Positions 7,725 to 15,325 of a stretch of DNA of 64,000 bases are shown here, in pieces; the first letter of the stretch is position 1; every line of letters begins with the position of its first letter. Both the position numbers and the translations under genes were made by a program. The DNA comes from Flavobacterium sp. KACC 22763 (GTDB lineage Bacteria; Bacteroidota; Bacteroidia; Flavobacteriales; Flavobacteriaceae). The DNA lies in assembly GCF_028736155.1 (NCBI RefSeq), contig NZ_CP117879.1:248001-312000 (forward strand), in the 5' to 3' direction. The notes beneath the pieces were generated by a model. It had not been told where the DNA came from. It was given only the letters and a program-made list of their open reading frames with translations, and did no database searches.

Positions 7725-9218
7725 ATGGAATCAAACAAAAAATTAACAACTGCAACCGGAACTCCCGTTCCAGACAATCAAAACATTCAAACAGCTGGCC
7801 CTCGCGGACCTGTTTTATTACAAGATTTTTGGTTTTTAGAAAAGATGGCGCATTTTGACCGAGAAGTAATTCCGGAAAGAAGAATGCATGCCAAAGGTTC
7901 TGGAGCCTACGGAACTTTTACGGTTACACACGACATTACCAAATATTCTAAAGCGGACTTGTTTTCTGAAATTGGCAAAAAAACAGAAATGTTTGTACGT
8001 TTCTCCACTGTTGCAGGAGAAAGAGGCGCTGCTGACGCCGAAAGAGACATTCGTGGTTTTGCCATGAAATTTTATACAAATGAAGGAAATTGGGACTTGG
8101 TCGGAAATAATACTCCAGTTTTCTTTTTCCGTGATCCGATGAAATTTCCCGATTTGAACCACGCTGTAAAACGCGATCCAAAAACCAATTTAAGAAGTGC
8201 TGATAATAATTGGGATTTTTGGACTTTATTGCCAGAAGCTCTTCACCAAGTTACAATTGTAATGAGCGACCGCGGAATTCCGAGATCATATAGAGAAATG
8301 CACGGTTTCGGAAGTCATACTTTTAGTTTCATCAATGCGAAAAATGAAAGACATTGGGTAAAATTTCATTTGGTTTCACAACAGGGAATCGAAAATTTAT
8401 CTGATGAAGAAGCTGCTAAGTTAGTAGGAGGAGACAGAGAAAGCCATCAGAGAGATTTATTTAATGCCATTGAAGAAGGAAATTTCCCGAAATGGAAAAT
8501 GTTTGTTCAGATTATGTCAGAAGAGCAGGCGAGAACCTATCGTTTTCATCCATTTGATTTAACTAAAGTTTGGTTGAAAGGAGATTTTCCATTAATTCCT
8601 GTTGGAGAATTTGAATTAAATAAAAATCCAGAAAATTATTTTGCAGAAGTAGAGCAGGCGGCATTTAACCCAGCTCACGTAGTTCCGGGAATTGGTTTTT
8701 CTCCAGATAAAATGCTTCAAGGACGCTTATTTTCTTACGGAGATGCGCATCGTTACCGTTTAGGAGTAAATAATTACCAGATTCCAGTAAATGCTTCTAG
8801 ATGTCCGTACAATAGTTTCCACAGAGACGGTGCAATGCGTGTAGATGGAAATTATGGAGGCAGAAAACACTACGAACCAAACAGCTTTGGCGAATGGCAG
8901 GAACAGCCAGAAGTAAAAGAACCGCCATTGGCAATTTATGGTGATGCTTATGCACATAATTTTAGAGAAGACGATAATGATTATTTTACTCAGCCAGGAC
9001 TTTTATTCAATTTGCTGACTGAGGAAAAGAAACAGCTTTTGTTTAAAAACACAGCCGCACAAGTAGGAGGAGCACAGAAATTTATTCAAGTCCGTCACAT
9101 CAGAAACTGCTATCAAGCCGATCCAGCGTATGGTGCCGGCGTAGCAAATGCGTTAGGAATGACAATGGATGAAGTAAATGCCTTTGATGACCCGAGATTG
9201 GCGATTAAAGCTAGGTAA
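7725..9218 (+). CDS. katA: Catalase (heme, small-subunit)
   Basis: 497-residue monofunctional heme catalase, which converts hydrogen peroxide to water and oxygen. The distal catalytic His55 lies in [13 protein letters not shown], Asn128 in [15 protein letters not shown], and the heme-ligand tyrosine in [14 protein letters not shown]. Size is that of small-subunit clade 3 catalases, with no C-terminal flavodoxin-like domain. There is no signal peptide, so it should be cytosolic. It is monocistronic, with a duplicated repeat unit upstream and a strong palindromic terminator shared with the convergent purU gene downstream. Confidence 0.95.
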   Translation: MESNKKLTTATGTPVPDNQNIQTAGPRGPVLLQDFWFLEKMAHFDREVIPERRMHAKGSGAYGTFTVTHDITKYSKADLFSEIGKKTEMFVRFSTVAGERGAADAERDIRGFAMKFYTNEGNWDLVGNNTPVFFFRDPMKFPDLNHAVKRDPKTNLRSADNNWDFWTLLPEALHQVTIVMSDRGIPRSYREMHGFGSHTFSFINAKNERHWVKFHLVSQQGIENLSDEEAAKLVGGDRESHQRDLFNAIEEGNFPKWKMFVQIMSEEQARTYRFHPFDLTKVWLKGDFPLIPVGEFELNKNPENYFAEVEQAAFNPAHVVPGIGFSPDKMLQGRLFSYGDAHRYRLGVNNYQIPVNASRCPYNSFHRDGAMRVDGNYGGRKHYEPNSFGEWQEQPEVKEPPLAIYGDAYAHNFREDDNDYFTQPGLLFNLLTEEKKQLLFKNTAAQVGGAQKFIQVRHIRNCYQADPAYGAGVANALGMTMDEVNAFDDPRLAIKAR

Positions 9219-9281
9219 GGTTCTAAGTTTCTGAGATGCTAAGATTCTAAGTTGCCAACTTTTGAGCTTATTATAATAAAA

Positions 9282-9317
9282 AACAAACCCGACAGGTTTA
9301 AACCTGTCGGGTTTGTT
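9282..9317. terminator. Bidirectional terminator between katA and purU
   Basis: A perfect 36-bp palindrome without a loop, AACAAACCCGACAGGTTT followed by its reverse complement, flanked by A and T runs. It lies between convergent genes and can end both transcripts. Confidence 0.85.
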
Positions 9318-9370
9318 TTTTAACACAAAGATTATAAACTTAGAACCTTAGTAGCTTAGCATCTTAGCAT

Positions 9371-10225
9371 CTAAGAAAAAACCACCGTCTTATTGCTGTA
9401 AACCATCGTTTTTCTTTCAGCGTGCAGTTTAATGGCTCTTGCTAAAACGATACGCTCCAAGTCGCGGCCTTTCATGATAAAATCTTCTACAGAATGAATA
9501 TGGGAAACTCTTGCAATATCTTGTTCGATGATTGGACCTTCGTCTAATTCTTCTGTTACGTAATGGCTTGTAGCTCCAATAATTTTTACACCGCGTTTAA
9601 AAGCCGAATGATAAGGCTTTGCACCTGGGAAAGCAGGTAAAAACGAATGGTGAATATTGATGATTTTATTTTCGTAAAGCGAAATCACTTTTGGAGTCAC
9701 AATCTGCATGTAGCGCGCCAAAACAATAAAATTGATCTGGTATCTTTTTAAAAGCTCAATTTGTCTTGCTTCGCCTTCTTCTTTGTTGTCTTTTGTAAAA
9801 GGAACATAGTGAAACGGAATGTCAAAACGCTCAGCAATAGATCGCAAATCGTTATGATTGCTTATAATCATCGGAATCTCCACACCCAATTCATCGGCAC
9901 TGTAACGTCCTAAAATGTCAAATAAACAGTGATCGTATTTAGACACAAACAAAGCCATTTTGGGCTTTTGCTCCTGATTGTACAAATCCCAAGACATATC
10001 GAAGTCGGCAGCAATGGTTTTGCTGAATTCTTCTTTTATGTTTTCAATATTACTGCCTTGATTGGTAAATTCACATTCTAAACGCATAAAAAATACATTC
10101 TGCTCTACATCAACATGCTGGTCGATGTAGGTAATGTTTCCTTCTACCTTAGCTATAAAAGTAGTCACTGCGGCGATAATTCCTTTTTGGTCTTTACAAT
10201 GAATGAGTATGGTAATTTTTTGCAT
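9371..10225 (-). CDS. purU: Formyltetrahydrofolate deformylase
   Basis: 284 residues from the chosen start. An N-terminal ACT domain (ITILIHCKDQKGIIAAVTTFI, about 1-80) is followed by a formyltransferase-fold catalytic domain with INIHHSFLPAFPGAKPYH and ATSHYVTEELDEGPIIEQD, which carry the Asn/His/Asp catalytic set. PurU hydrolyses 10-formyl-THF to THF and formate, supplying formate for purine synthesis and balancing one-carbon pools. Start 10225 is preferred over the in-frame ATG at 10255, because the family begins at MQKITILI. The spacers on both sides contain the dispersed CTTAGCATCTTAG repeat. Confidence 0.93.
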   Translation of the reverse strand: MQKITILIHCKDQKGIIAAVTTFIAKVEGNITYIDQHVDVEQNVFFMRLECEFTNQGSNIENIKEEFSKTIAADFDMSWDLYNQEQKPKMALFVSKYDHCLFDILGRYSADELGVEIPMIISNHNDLRSIAERFDIPFHYVPFTKDNKEEGEARQIELLKRYQINFIVLARYMQIVTPKVISLYENKIINIHHSFLPAFPGAKPYHSAFKRGVKIIGATSHYVTEELDEGPIIEQDIARVSHIHSVEDFIMKGRDLERIVLARAIKLHAERKTMVYSNKTVVFS

Positions 10226-10255
10226 TTCGGTCTTTTGTTTTTGGGTTAGTTGCAA

Positions 10256-10322
10256 AGATGCTAAGACACTAAGACATTTAGTTTTTTAGCTTAGACACTT
10301 AGCGTCTTAGAAGCTTAGCAAC
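10256..10322. repeat. CTTAGCATCTTAG-type spacer repeat
   Basis: GATGCTAAGACACTAAGACA is followed by TTAGCGTCTTAGAAGCTTAG, forming an imperfect hairpin. Similar words occur at 9218-9252, 9338-9374, 11150-11190, 29300-29425 and 30195-30225. Confidence 0.7.
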
Positions 10323-10329
10323 TTTAGAA

Positions 10330-11049
10330 TTATTTTCCATCCTGCATTGCAAAAACCTTTTGTAATAAAGGCGTTGTTCGTGCAGAGAGGTTGTTTCTGA
10401 TATCTTTTTCTTCAACAGCAATCATTTTAAAAACACCAGACAATGCTTGATTAGTTGTATAATCAGTCAAATCTGGGTTTACTTTTTTTACTAATGGAAT
10501 GGTGTTGTATTTTGTTATAATTTTTGTCCAAACAGCATCTGCGCCTACTTTTTCGAAAGAACTTTTAATTACTGGATTAAATTTGGCGTATAATGCAGTT
10601 GTTGTGCTGTTTTGTAAATAACTTGTTGCAGCATTGTCAGTTCCTAAAAGAATGTTTTTAGCATCTGTAAAAGTCATGTTTTTTACTGCTGTAACAAAAA
10701 TCGGAGTTGCTTCTTTTACAGCATCTTCAGCAGCACGGTTCAGCATTTTGATTCCTTCATCTGCAAGAGAGCTTAAACCTACTTTACGAAGTGTTGCATC
10801 TACTTTTTGCAATTCTTCGGGCATTAAAATTTTTACAGCTTCGTTTTTATAAAAACCATCTACAGCGGTTAATTTACTCACTTGTTGTGTAATTCCTTTA
10901 TTTAAAGCTTCTTTTAATCCAGAAGCAATGTCTACAGTTCCTGTAGTCGGAATCTGAGATGCGATTTGAGGCAATTGATTTAAAGTCTGTTGTACCTGTG
11001 CGCAAGAAGTAAGCGAAAATGTAACGGCTAATAGTAAAATCTTTTTCAT
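10330..11049 (-). CDS. DUF4197 domain lipoprotein
   Basis: 239 residues beginning with a short signal and lipobox (VTFSLTSCAQ), so it is probably lipid-anchored. The remainder matches the DUF4197 family along its length: GLKEALNKGITQQVSKL near the start, ILMPEELQKVDATLRKVGL, RAAEDAVKEATPIFVTAVKNMT, and a C terminus with VNPDLTDYTTNQALSGVF. DUF4197 proteins are predicted helical envelope proteins of unknown function, widespread in Proteobacteria and Bacteroidota. The gene is separated from purU only by a repeat spacer but shares its strand. Confidence 0.85.
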   Translation of the reverse strand: MKKILLLAVTFSLTSCAQVQQTLNQLPQIASQIPTTGTVDIASGLKEALNKGITQQVSKLTAVDGFYKNEAVKILMPEELQKVDATLRKVGLSSLADEGIKMLNRAAEDAVKEATPIFVTAVKNMTFTDAKNILLGTDNAATSYLQNSTTTALYAKFNPVIKSSFEKVGADAVWTKIITKYNTIPLVKKVNPDLTDYTTNQALSGVFKMIAVEEKDIRNNLSARTTPLLQKVFAMQDGK

Positions 11050-11191
11050 TATGGGGTTTTATTTAAGTTTCAAAAATACTACTTATTCAAAAACAACGCC
11101 ACAATTTTATTTTAAGCAAACTAACATTTTGTTGTAAACTTAACATAAGAAAACTTAGCAACTTAGAATCTCATTTTCTTAGCAACTTAAT

Positions 11192-11755
11192 TTATGGCCA
11201 AGCCATTCGAATATTATCCTGCCAATAGGTTTTGCTGGAAATATAAACAGGTTTTAGCAGCATTATAGGTTTATTATTCGCATCAAAATATTGAACGCGA
11301 ATGATTTTTTCTTCAGAATCATCTTTCATATCAATATTTCCTTCAGCATCATCAATCAATTTCTTTTTTTTAAGATACAAAGAAGGTTTTTCAATACTAT
11401 ATTCTGTAACAGCTTCTCCGTTTAGTCTTAAGTTGCATCCAATTAAATTTCCGCTGCTGTCAAGTGATTCAATTCTTCTCAAGTAATTATTTTCATAATA
11501 ATATATTTCGAAAGCAATCCTGCAAGATCCTAATTGAAGTTTATTATGCTGCATTCGAAAACGCAGTATCTGGTTTTTAGCATTTGTAAATTCAATAGAA
11601 CCATTTCCCTGCGCATTAATATCATTGCGTAATATTTTAGCAGGCTTTGAAAACTGCTTAATTTGATTGGCGTAAACTTGGTAACTTTCGGAAGATTGTG
11701 CAAAAGAAGAGACACATGGGAAAAGGACAAAGAATAGACTGATAAACGATTTCAT
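11192..11755 (-). CDS. Hypothetical secreted protein
   Basis: 187 residues with a clear signal peptide (MKSFISLFFVLFPCVSSFAQ). The mature protein is rich in beta-type sequence with a GSIEFTNAKNQILRFR segment, several tyrosine pairs and a YFDANNKPIMLLKP segment near the end. That last part resembles the short beta repeats found in secreted Bacteroidota proteins. No family is recognised. It lies at the downstream edge of the duplicated segment and may belong to the ancestral unit, but no paralogue is visible here. Confidence 0.6.
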   Translation of the reverse strand: MKSFISLFFVLFPCVSSFAQSSESYQVYANQIKQFSKPAKILRNDINAQGNGSIEFTNAKNQILRFRMQHNKLQLGSCRIAFEIYYYENNYLRRIESLDSSGNLIGCNLRLNGEAVTEYSIEKPSLYLKKKKLIDDAEGNIDMKDDSEEKIIRVQYFDANNKPIMLLKPVYISSKTYWQDNIRMAWP

Positions 11756-11787
11756 TTTATAATTTTTGTTTGGACAATAGATTTTTA

Positions 11788-11970
11788 TTACTGTAATAAA
11801 TCTATTTTTTCATTTGTATTCTCACTATAAACAGATATTTCACTGTATTTCCATTTTCCTCTTTTTTCGCCGACAACAAACAAAGTTGCTTTGCCTTTTG
11901 AGTCTTTTAGTTGCAACTCATTTCAAGTTTCTTCTACATCAATTTTGTTTAGATTGATCGTGATTGTCAT
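11788..11970 (-). pseudogene. Coa1-like gene remnant with in-frame stop
   Basis: Reading from an ATG at 11970 gives 61 codons with one internal TGA at codon 16, then ATLFVVGEKRGKWKYSE and a final KIDLLQ stop. That C-terminal part is nearly identical to the intact Coa1-like protein at 12849-13271. The N-terminal membrane anchor is missing. It is therefore a truncated, disabled second copy. Outside it, the 469-bp gap 11756-12224 shows only AT-rich sequence without a convincing gene. Confidence 0.8.
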
Positions 11971-12224
11971 GCATAATAAAAGAAGGTTATTTTTTGATTT
12001 GAAGAATGTTCACAAAGATATTACTCTTGTAATCAAACAGAAACTTTTTGTGGTTTTATATAAGATATTCATCAAACAAAAAATCATTTCATAAAAAAGA
12101 TATGAGATGATTTAGATTAAGCTATGACAAGAGCAAAGAGCAATTTTTTTTGTTCGAATTGTAGGTGTTTAATTGCTCTTTTGCCTTGAAGTATTATAAT
12201 TTTTTGTTTGGGACAAAAAAGGCT

Positions 12225-12560
12225 TTAAACGTATTGTAGGCAATATAAATTTGGATTGTATATTGGGTTAATTTGATTTAGGTCGCCCAAAATGTTAGGT
12301 GGGCAATCTTTACCTCCAATTGCCAGATAAAATAAAGATTTTGAAATATAAAATGGTCTTAAAGGAAAGTTTCGCCATCCATATGATAAATTTTTCAAGA
12401 AATGTTTTAAGGCATATTTGAATGTTTTCTCTTCAGGACGAACAAAGTAAATGCTTTTAAGTTTAGACATTATATTTGGAAACATTACAAATTTTCCGCC
12501 TTGTTGTATCAATAGATTAATTTCAAAAAGGGTTAATCCTTCAATATTCTCTGTTTTCAT
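12225..12560 (-). CDS. Hypothetical protein, paralogue of 14790-15137
   Basis: 111 residues from the chosen start at MKTENIEGL. An in-frame ATG at 12593 lacks counterpart in the paralogue. The two proteins share EGLTxFEIN-LIQQGGKF near the start, YFVRPEEKTFKYALKHFL in the middle and a Pro-Phe-Tyr-Ile turn before a hydrophobic stretch. No signal peptide or known domain is recognised. The hydrophobic segment AISLFYL (in this copy KSLFYLAIGGKD) might associate with membrane. Its position directly after an L,D-transpeptidase remnant repeats the arrangement of the intact copy. Confidence 0.6.
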   Translation of the reverse strand: MKTENIEGLTLFEINLLIQQGGKFVMFPNIMSKLKSIYFVRPEEKTFKYALKHFLKNLSYGWRNFPLRPFYISKSLFYLAIGGKDCPPNILGDLNQINPIYNPNLYCLQYV

Positions 12561-12671
12561 GATATTAAAATTAGTGGTATTAATATGAAGCAAAGTTCGG
12601 AAGGATTTGAAAGTTTTTTTAGACTTAAAAGTCTAAAAAGTAATAGATTAAGGTTTTTGTTGAGAATAAAA

Positions 12672-12707
12672 AAAATCGAAAACCCAGCTGAACGAGTTTT
12701 CGATTTT
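12672..12707. terminator. Terminator between remnant and small gene
   Basis: AAAATCGAAAAC (12672-12683) pairs perfectly with GTTTTCGATTTT (12696-12707). It occupies the same place, between transpeptidase 3' end and small gene, as the hairpin at 15269-15307. Confidence 0.65.
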
Positions 12708-12770
12708 AGTTCTATTTTTAATATAGTAACAGATTTTTCAGTATTAGTTAAATTGACATCTTTTACCTAG

Positions 12771-12835
12771 ACATGCTGAAAGAAGAAACTATTTTCTCCG
12801 TTTTCATTTACTAATGAAGTAAAATATGTAATGTA
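12771..12835 (-). pseudogene. L,D-transpeptidase 3'-end remnant
   Basis: Read on the minus strand this encodes ITYFTSLVNENGENSFFFQ, close to ITYFTSLVNEKGEVGFFQDV near the C terminus of the transpeptidase at 15326-16900. Nucleotide identity is visible by eye over about 65 bp. Nothing else of the gene remains, and the frame stops soon after. It is the trace of a lost second transpeptidase copy. Confidence 0.75.
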
Positions 12836-12848
12836 AATAGATGCTTTT

Positions 12849-13271
12849 TTATTTCTGCAATAAATCTATTTTTTCTTTTGTATTCTCAATATAAACAGAC
12901 ATTTCACTGTATTTCCATTTTCCTCTTTTTTCACCAACAACAAATAAAGTTGCTTTGCCTTTCGGACCTTTTAGCGGGACCTGTACATCGCAAGTGCGTA
13001 CATCATTATGTGAAGTGACCGTTCCAGAAACCATTCCGTCTGTTTCGACAGGAGAACCGAGTTTTTCCACTACGAGTTTATTATTCTCTACAGCTATCAT
13101 AGATTCTTTATAGGCTTCAGAATCTTTAAGAACCGAAGTTACTTCATAGAAAATTCCTCCAATAAATAAAGCTGCTAATAGCAAAAGCGTTAAACAACCG
13201 CTGGGAATAAGCCATTTCCAGTTTCGGTTAAGCCAGCTTTGTTTTTGTATTAACTGATTAGAATCTTCCAT
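12849..13271 (-). CDS. Coa1-family membrane-anchored protein
   Basis: 140 residues. After a short cytosolic start with a tryptophan-rich WLNRNWKWLIPSG, one transmembrane helix spans about 24-44, leaving a C-terminal domain outside. That domain contains VEKLGSPVETDGMVSGTVTS, then a beta-rich VPLKGPKGKATLFVVG segment and GKWKYSEMSVYIENT. This is the layout of the Coa1 (cytochrome c oxidase assembly factor) family annotated in Flavobacteria. No oxidase gene is near, so a role in oxidase assembly is not supported by context. A broken copy lies at 11788-11970. Confidence 0.7.
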   Translation of the reverse strand: MEDSNQLIQKQSWLNRNWKWLIPSGCLTLLLLAALFIGGIFYEVTSVLKDSEAYKESMIAVENNKLVVEKLGSPVETDGMVSGTVTSHNDVRTCDVQVPLKGPKGKATLFVVGEKRGKWKYSEMSVYIENTKEKIDLLQK

Positions 13272-13352
13272 AAATTAATTAATTTTTAGGTTAAAAAGAT
13301 AAAGCTAAAATAAGAATAAATTTTATTGATTTTCAGTGTTTTATATTAAATA

Positions 13353-13388
13353 AAAAATCACCTTATAAAATTCAATAAGGTGATTTTT
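13353..13388. terminator. Terminator upstream of Coa1-like gene
   Basis: AAAAATCACCTTAT (13353-13366) pairs with ATAAGGTGATTTTT (13375-13388), just after the stop of the 114-residue gene on the minus strand. Confidence 0.75.
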
Positions 13389-13407
13389 AAACAGAGCTTT
13401 CCATGTT

Positions 13408-13752
13408 TTAATTCTTTTTTAAAATTTGATCGATGTCAGTATCACATCCCCTAATCAAATCATAAAAACCAATATGTACATTGTTTTCATATTTCCAGAA
13501 TAAGTCAGTTCCATATTCAGCATTAAATATTTCTATTAGAACTGGTGTGATTTTATAAATTGATTCAGCACTAATAATAGAAAAGTTATTTGGATTACTT
13601 ATGTAATTTTCGTCATCAATTTCAGATAAAATATTCCATCCATTTAATTCTTTAATACTGCTTTTTTCTCTATAAGTATATAATATTGGAATACCTTTCA
13701 ATACGTTTTTTGAGACCAAAAAACCGCCGTATAAATTGTTATTAATTATCAT
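13408..13752 (-). CDS. Hypothetical protein
   Basis: 114 residues with no signal peptide. Recognisable features are a mixed alpha/beta pattern (YGGFLVSKNVLKGIPILYTY, GWNILSEIDDENYI, then ISAESIYKITPVLIEIFNAEYGTDLFW). The order "I-S-A-E-S-I-Y-K-I-T" followed by a helix and aromatic-rich end is reminiscent of the immunity-type DUF2185 family (about 90 residues, GG-FL-SK-VL-G start), but that is a loose resemblance. It starts 16 bp after the stop of the lipoprotein gene at 13769-14638, so the two are probably cotranscribed. Confidence 0.6.
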   Translation of the reverse strand: MIINNNLYGGFLVSKNVLKGIPILYTYREKSSIKELNGWNILSEIDDENYISNPNNFSIISAESIYKITPVLIEIFNAEYGTDLFWKYENNVHIGFYDLIRGCDTDIDQILKKN

Positions 13753-13768
13753 GATTTTGTTTTAAAAT

Positions 13769-14638
13769 TTAACGATTACTGAAGGCAATTTCTTCTAGTG
13801 CTATAGGATCACTTATTGCTTTTGAAACTTCTTGTTTTCTCATGCTGTCATTGTCACCAGTACCAGTACTTAAAATTAATTTTTTAGGAATAATTGGTTT
13901 TGTTTCAAAGATTGTTGCATATAATAAAACAGCTTGTAAAAATCCTCCATCATTTAAAAAATGAGGTGTACTTTGTCCATAGCAAAGATTATCAGTACTG
14001 TTTTTTAAATAGTTGTAGCCATTTTTACCGCTATAAGCATCTTTAACAGCATCACCAATTTTCAATACCCCTGCGTTCTTTATAAAAGCAGTTGCTAAAA
14101 CTGTATTTTTACGCAATTCTTTATAAGAATTATTATAATCCGAATCTGTATATGGCAGTGGAGTCATGTTTTGATACACATAAATTGCAGCATCGGGACT
14201 GTTTTTATGTATTTTTTCAGCAAACAGTTTTAGGTTTGATCTGTATTTCTCAATATTTCTTAATGCAATTTGTGGAGATTCCTGAAGGATTACATAATCA
14301 TAATAATTTCCATCTTTATCTATATTGGAAAAGTTTTGATTAGCTTCTGTCTTATTAGTATAATAAACTTTATCGAGTGGAACTCCCATTGTAATTAGCT
14401 GCTGAACATTTACATTCTTTTTATTTGCATTACACAGTTCCTGAAATAAGGTGGGAGCGCTCACAAAATATTCTATTTGATTATTTCCTACAAATAGTAT
14501 GCGTGGAGGTCCTACTGCTTTTGGAGCTTTTGGTTTGCTAATACCATCGTAAGTTATTAGGTTTTTTGATGTAGAATTATTGCATGAAATAATGAGAGTT
14601 AAGACAATAAGACTAGGAATTAAAGTATATTTTTTCAT
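13769..14638 (-). CDS. SGNH-hydrolase-like lipoprotein, likely without catalytic serine
   Basis: 289 residues with a signal peptide and lipobox (LTLIISCNN). After a linker, ILFVGNNQIEYF aligns with the first block of SGNH/DUF4886-type hydrolases, where the usual motif is GNS. Here the serine position holds asparagine. YDYVILQESPQIA fits the later D-x-VILQE block, and SPDAAIYVYQNMTPLP resembles the middle strand. The C-terminal FLNDGGFLQAVLLYATIFETKP would carry the last catalytic region, but the usual D-x-x-H histidine is not obvious. It may be a binding protein derived from an esterase. Function unknown. Confidence 0.6.
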   Translation of the reverse strand: MKKYTLIPSLIVLTLIISCNNSTSKNLITYDGISKPKAPKAVGPPRILFVGNNQIEYFVSAPTLFQELCNANKKNVNVQQLITMGVPLDKVYYTNKTEANQNFSNIDKDGNYYDYVILQESPQIALRNIEKYRSNLKLFAEKIHKNSPDAAIYVYQNMTPLPYTDSDYNNSYKELRKNTVLATAFIKNAGVLKIGDAVKDAYSGKNGYNYLKNSTDNLCYGQSTPHFLNDGGFLQAVLLYATIFETKPIIPKKLILSTGTGDNDSMRKQEVSKAISDPIALEEIAFSNR

Positions 14639-14733
14639 TGTTGATTTTCTATTAAAAAAAGATTTGCAAATCTCCCTTTAACGCAAAATCATATCAGCCT
14701 CATTAAGCTTTTAAAATATCAGTATAAGACAAA

Positions 14734-14767
14734 AAAAATCACCTTATAAAAATATAAGATGATTTTT
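14734..14767. terminator. Terminator after small hypothetical gene
   Basis: AAAAATCACCTTATA pairs with TATAAGATGATTTTT with one G-U type mismatch, directly downstream of the stop at 14790 on the minus strand. It resembles the hairpin at 13353-13388 in sequence. Confidence 0.65.
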
Positions 14768-14789
14768 AGGAAAAGATTTTGAAACTATA

Positions 14790-15137
14790 TCAATATGATA
14801 GTTTTAGTTGCGGCGTGTAAATAGGTTTATTGGTGTCTAAATCTTTTAATATAGTTTCAGTATAATCTTTTCCACCTTTTATTAGATAAAATAATGATAT
14901 AGCGATATAAATTGGGGTAAAAGGGAAAAAGCGCAAGCTTAGCGATAAATTCAAAAGAAAATGTTTTAAGGCATATTTAAATGTGCCTTCATTTGGGCGT
15001 ATAAAATAAATATTTGATTCCTTAATCTTTTTCACCATTTTAGAAATAATGAAAGGAAATATTATAAACTTTCCTCCTTGTTGAATTAAAACGTTTATTT
15101 CAAACATTGTAAGACCTTCTGTATTATTCGTTTTCAT
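14790..15137 (-). CDS. Hypothetical protein, paralogue of 12225-12560
   Basis: 115 residues beginning MKTNNTEGLTMFEINVLIQQ. It shares most positions with the protein at 12225-12560, including the GGKF turn, IRPNEGTFKYALKHFL and the PxYIAISLFYLIKGGKDY segment, which could be a membrane-associated helix. No domain is recognised. It lies directly downstream of the L,D-transpeptidase with a terminator in between, so it has its own transcript or depends on read-through. Confidence 0.62.
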   Translation of the reverse strand: MKTNNTEGLTMFEINVLIQQGGKFIIFPFIISKMVKKIKESNIYFIRPNEGTFKYALKHFLLNLSLSLRFFPFTPIYIAISLFYLIKGGKDYTETILKDLDTNKPIYTPQLKLSY

Positions 15138-15268
15138 AATAGTTTAGTTTTAAACATTTACAAAAATGGGGCTGAATTGTACTGCAAAATAAAGCAAGAT
15201 CTAAAAATGTTATTACCCTTAAAAGATTTGAAAATAACACTTTACGACTTTTTTTGTTGATTAATAAA

Positions 15269-15307
15269 AGAGAGGATTTATCAAAACAAATTTGATAAAT
15301 CCTCTCT
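15269..15307. terminator. Terminator after L,D-transpeptidase
   Basis: Seventeen-base arms (15269-15285 and 15291-15307, AGAGAGGATTTATCAAA and its complement) pair perfectly around a 5-base loop. Confidence 0.8.
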
Positions 15308-15325
15308 TAAAATTATTGGCGTAAA

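Noticed and set aside
11891..12094. 67-residue plus-strand frame over the Coa1 remnant
   Set aside because: It is antisense to a recognisable pseudogene, and its composition is that of an antisense AT-rich frame.
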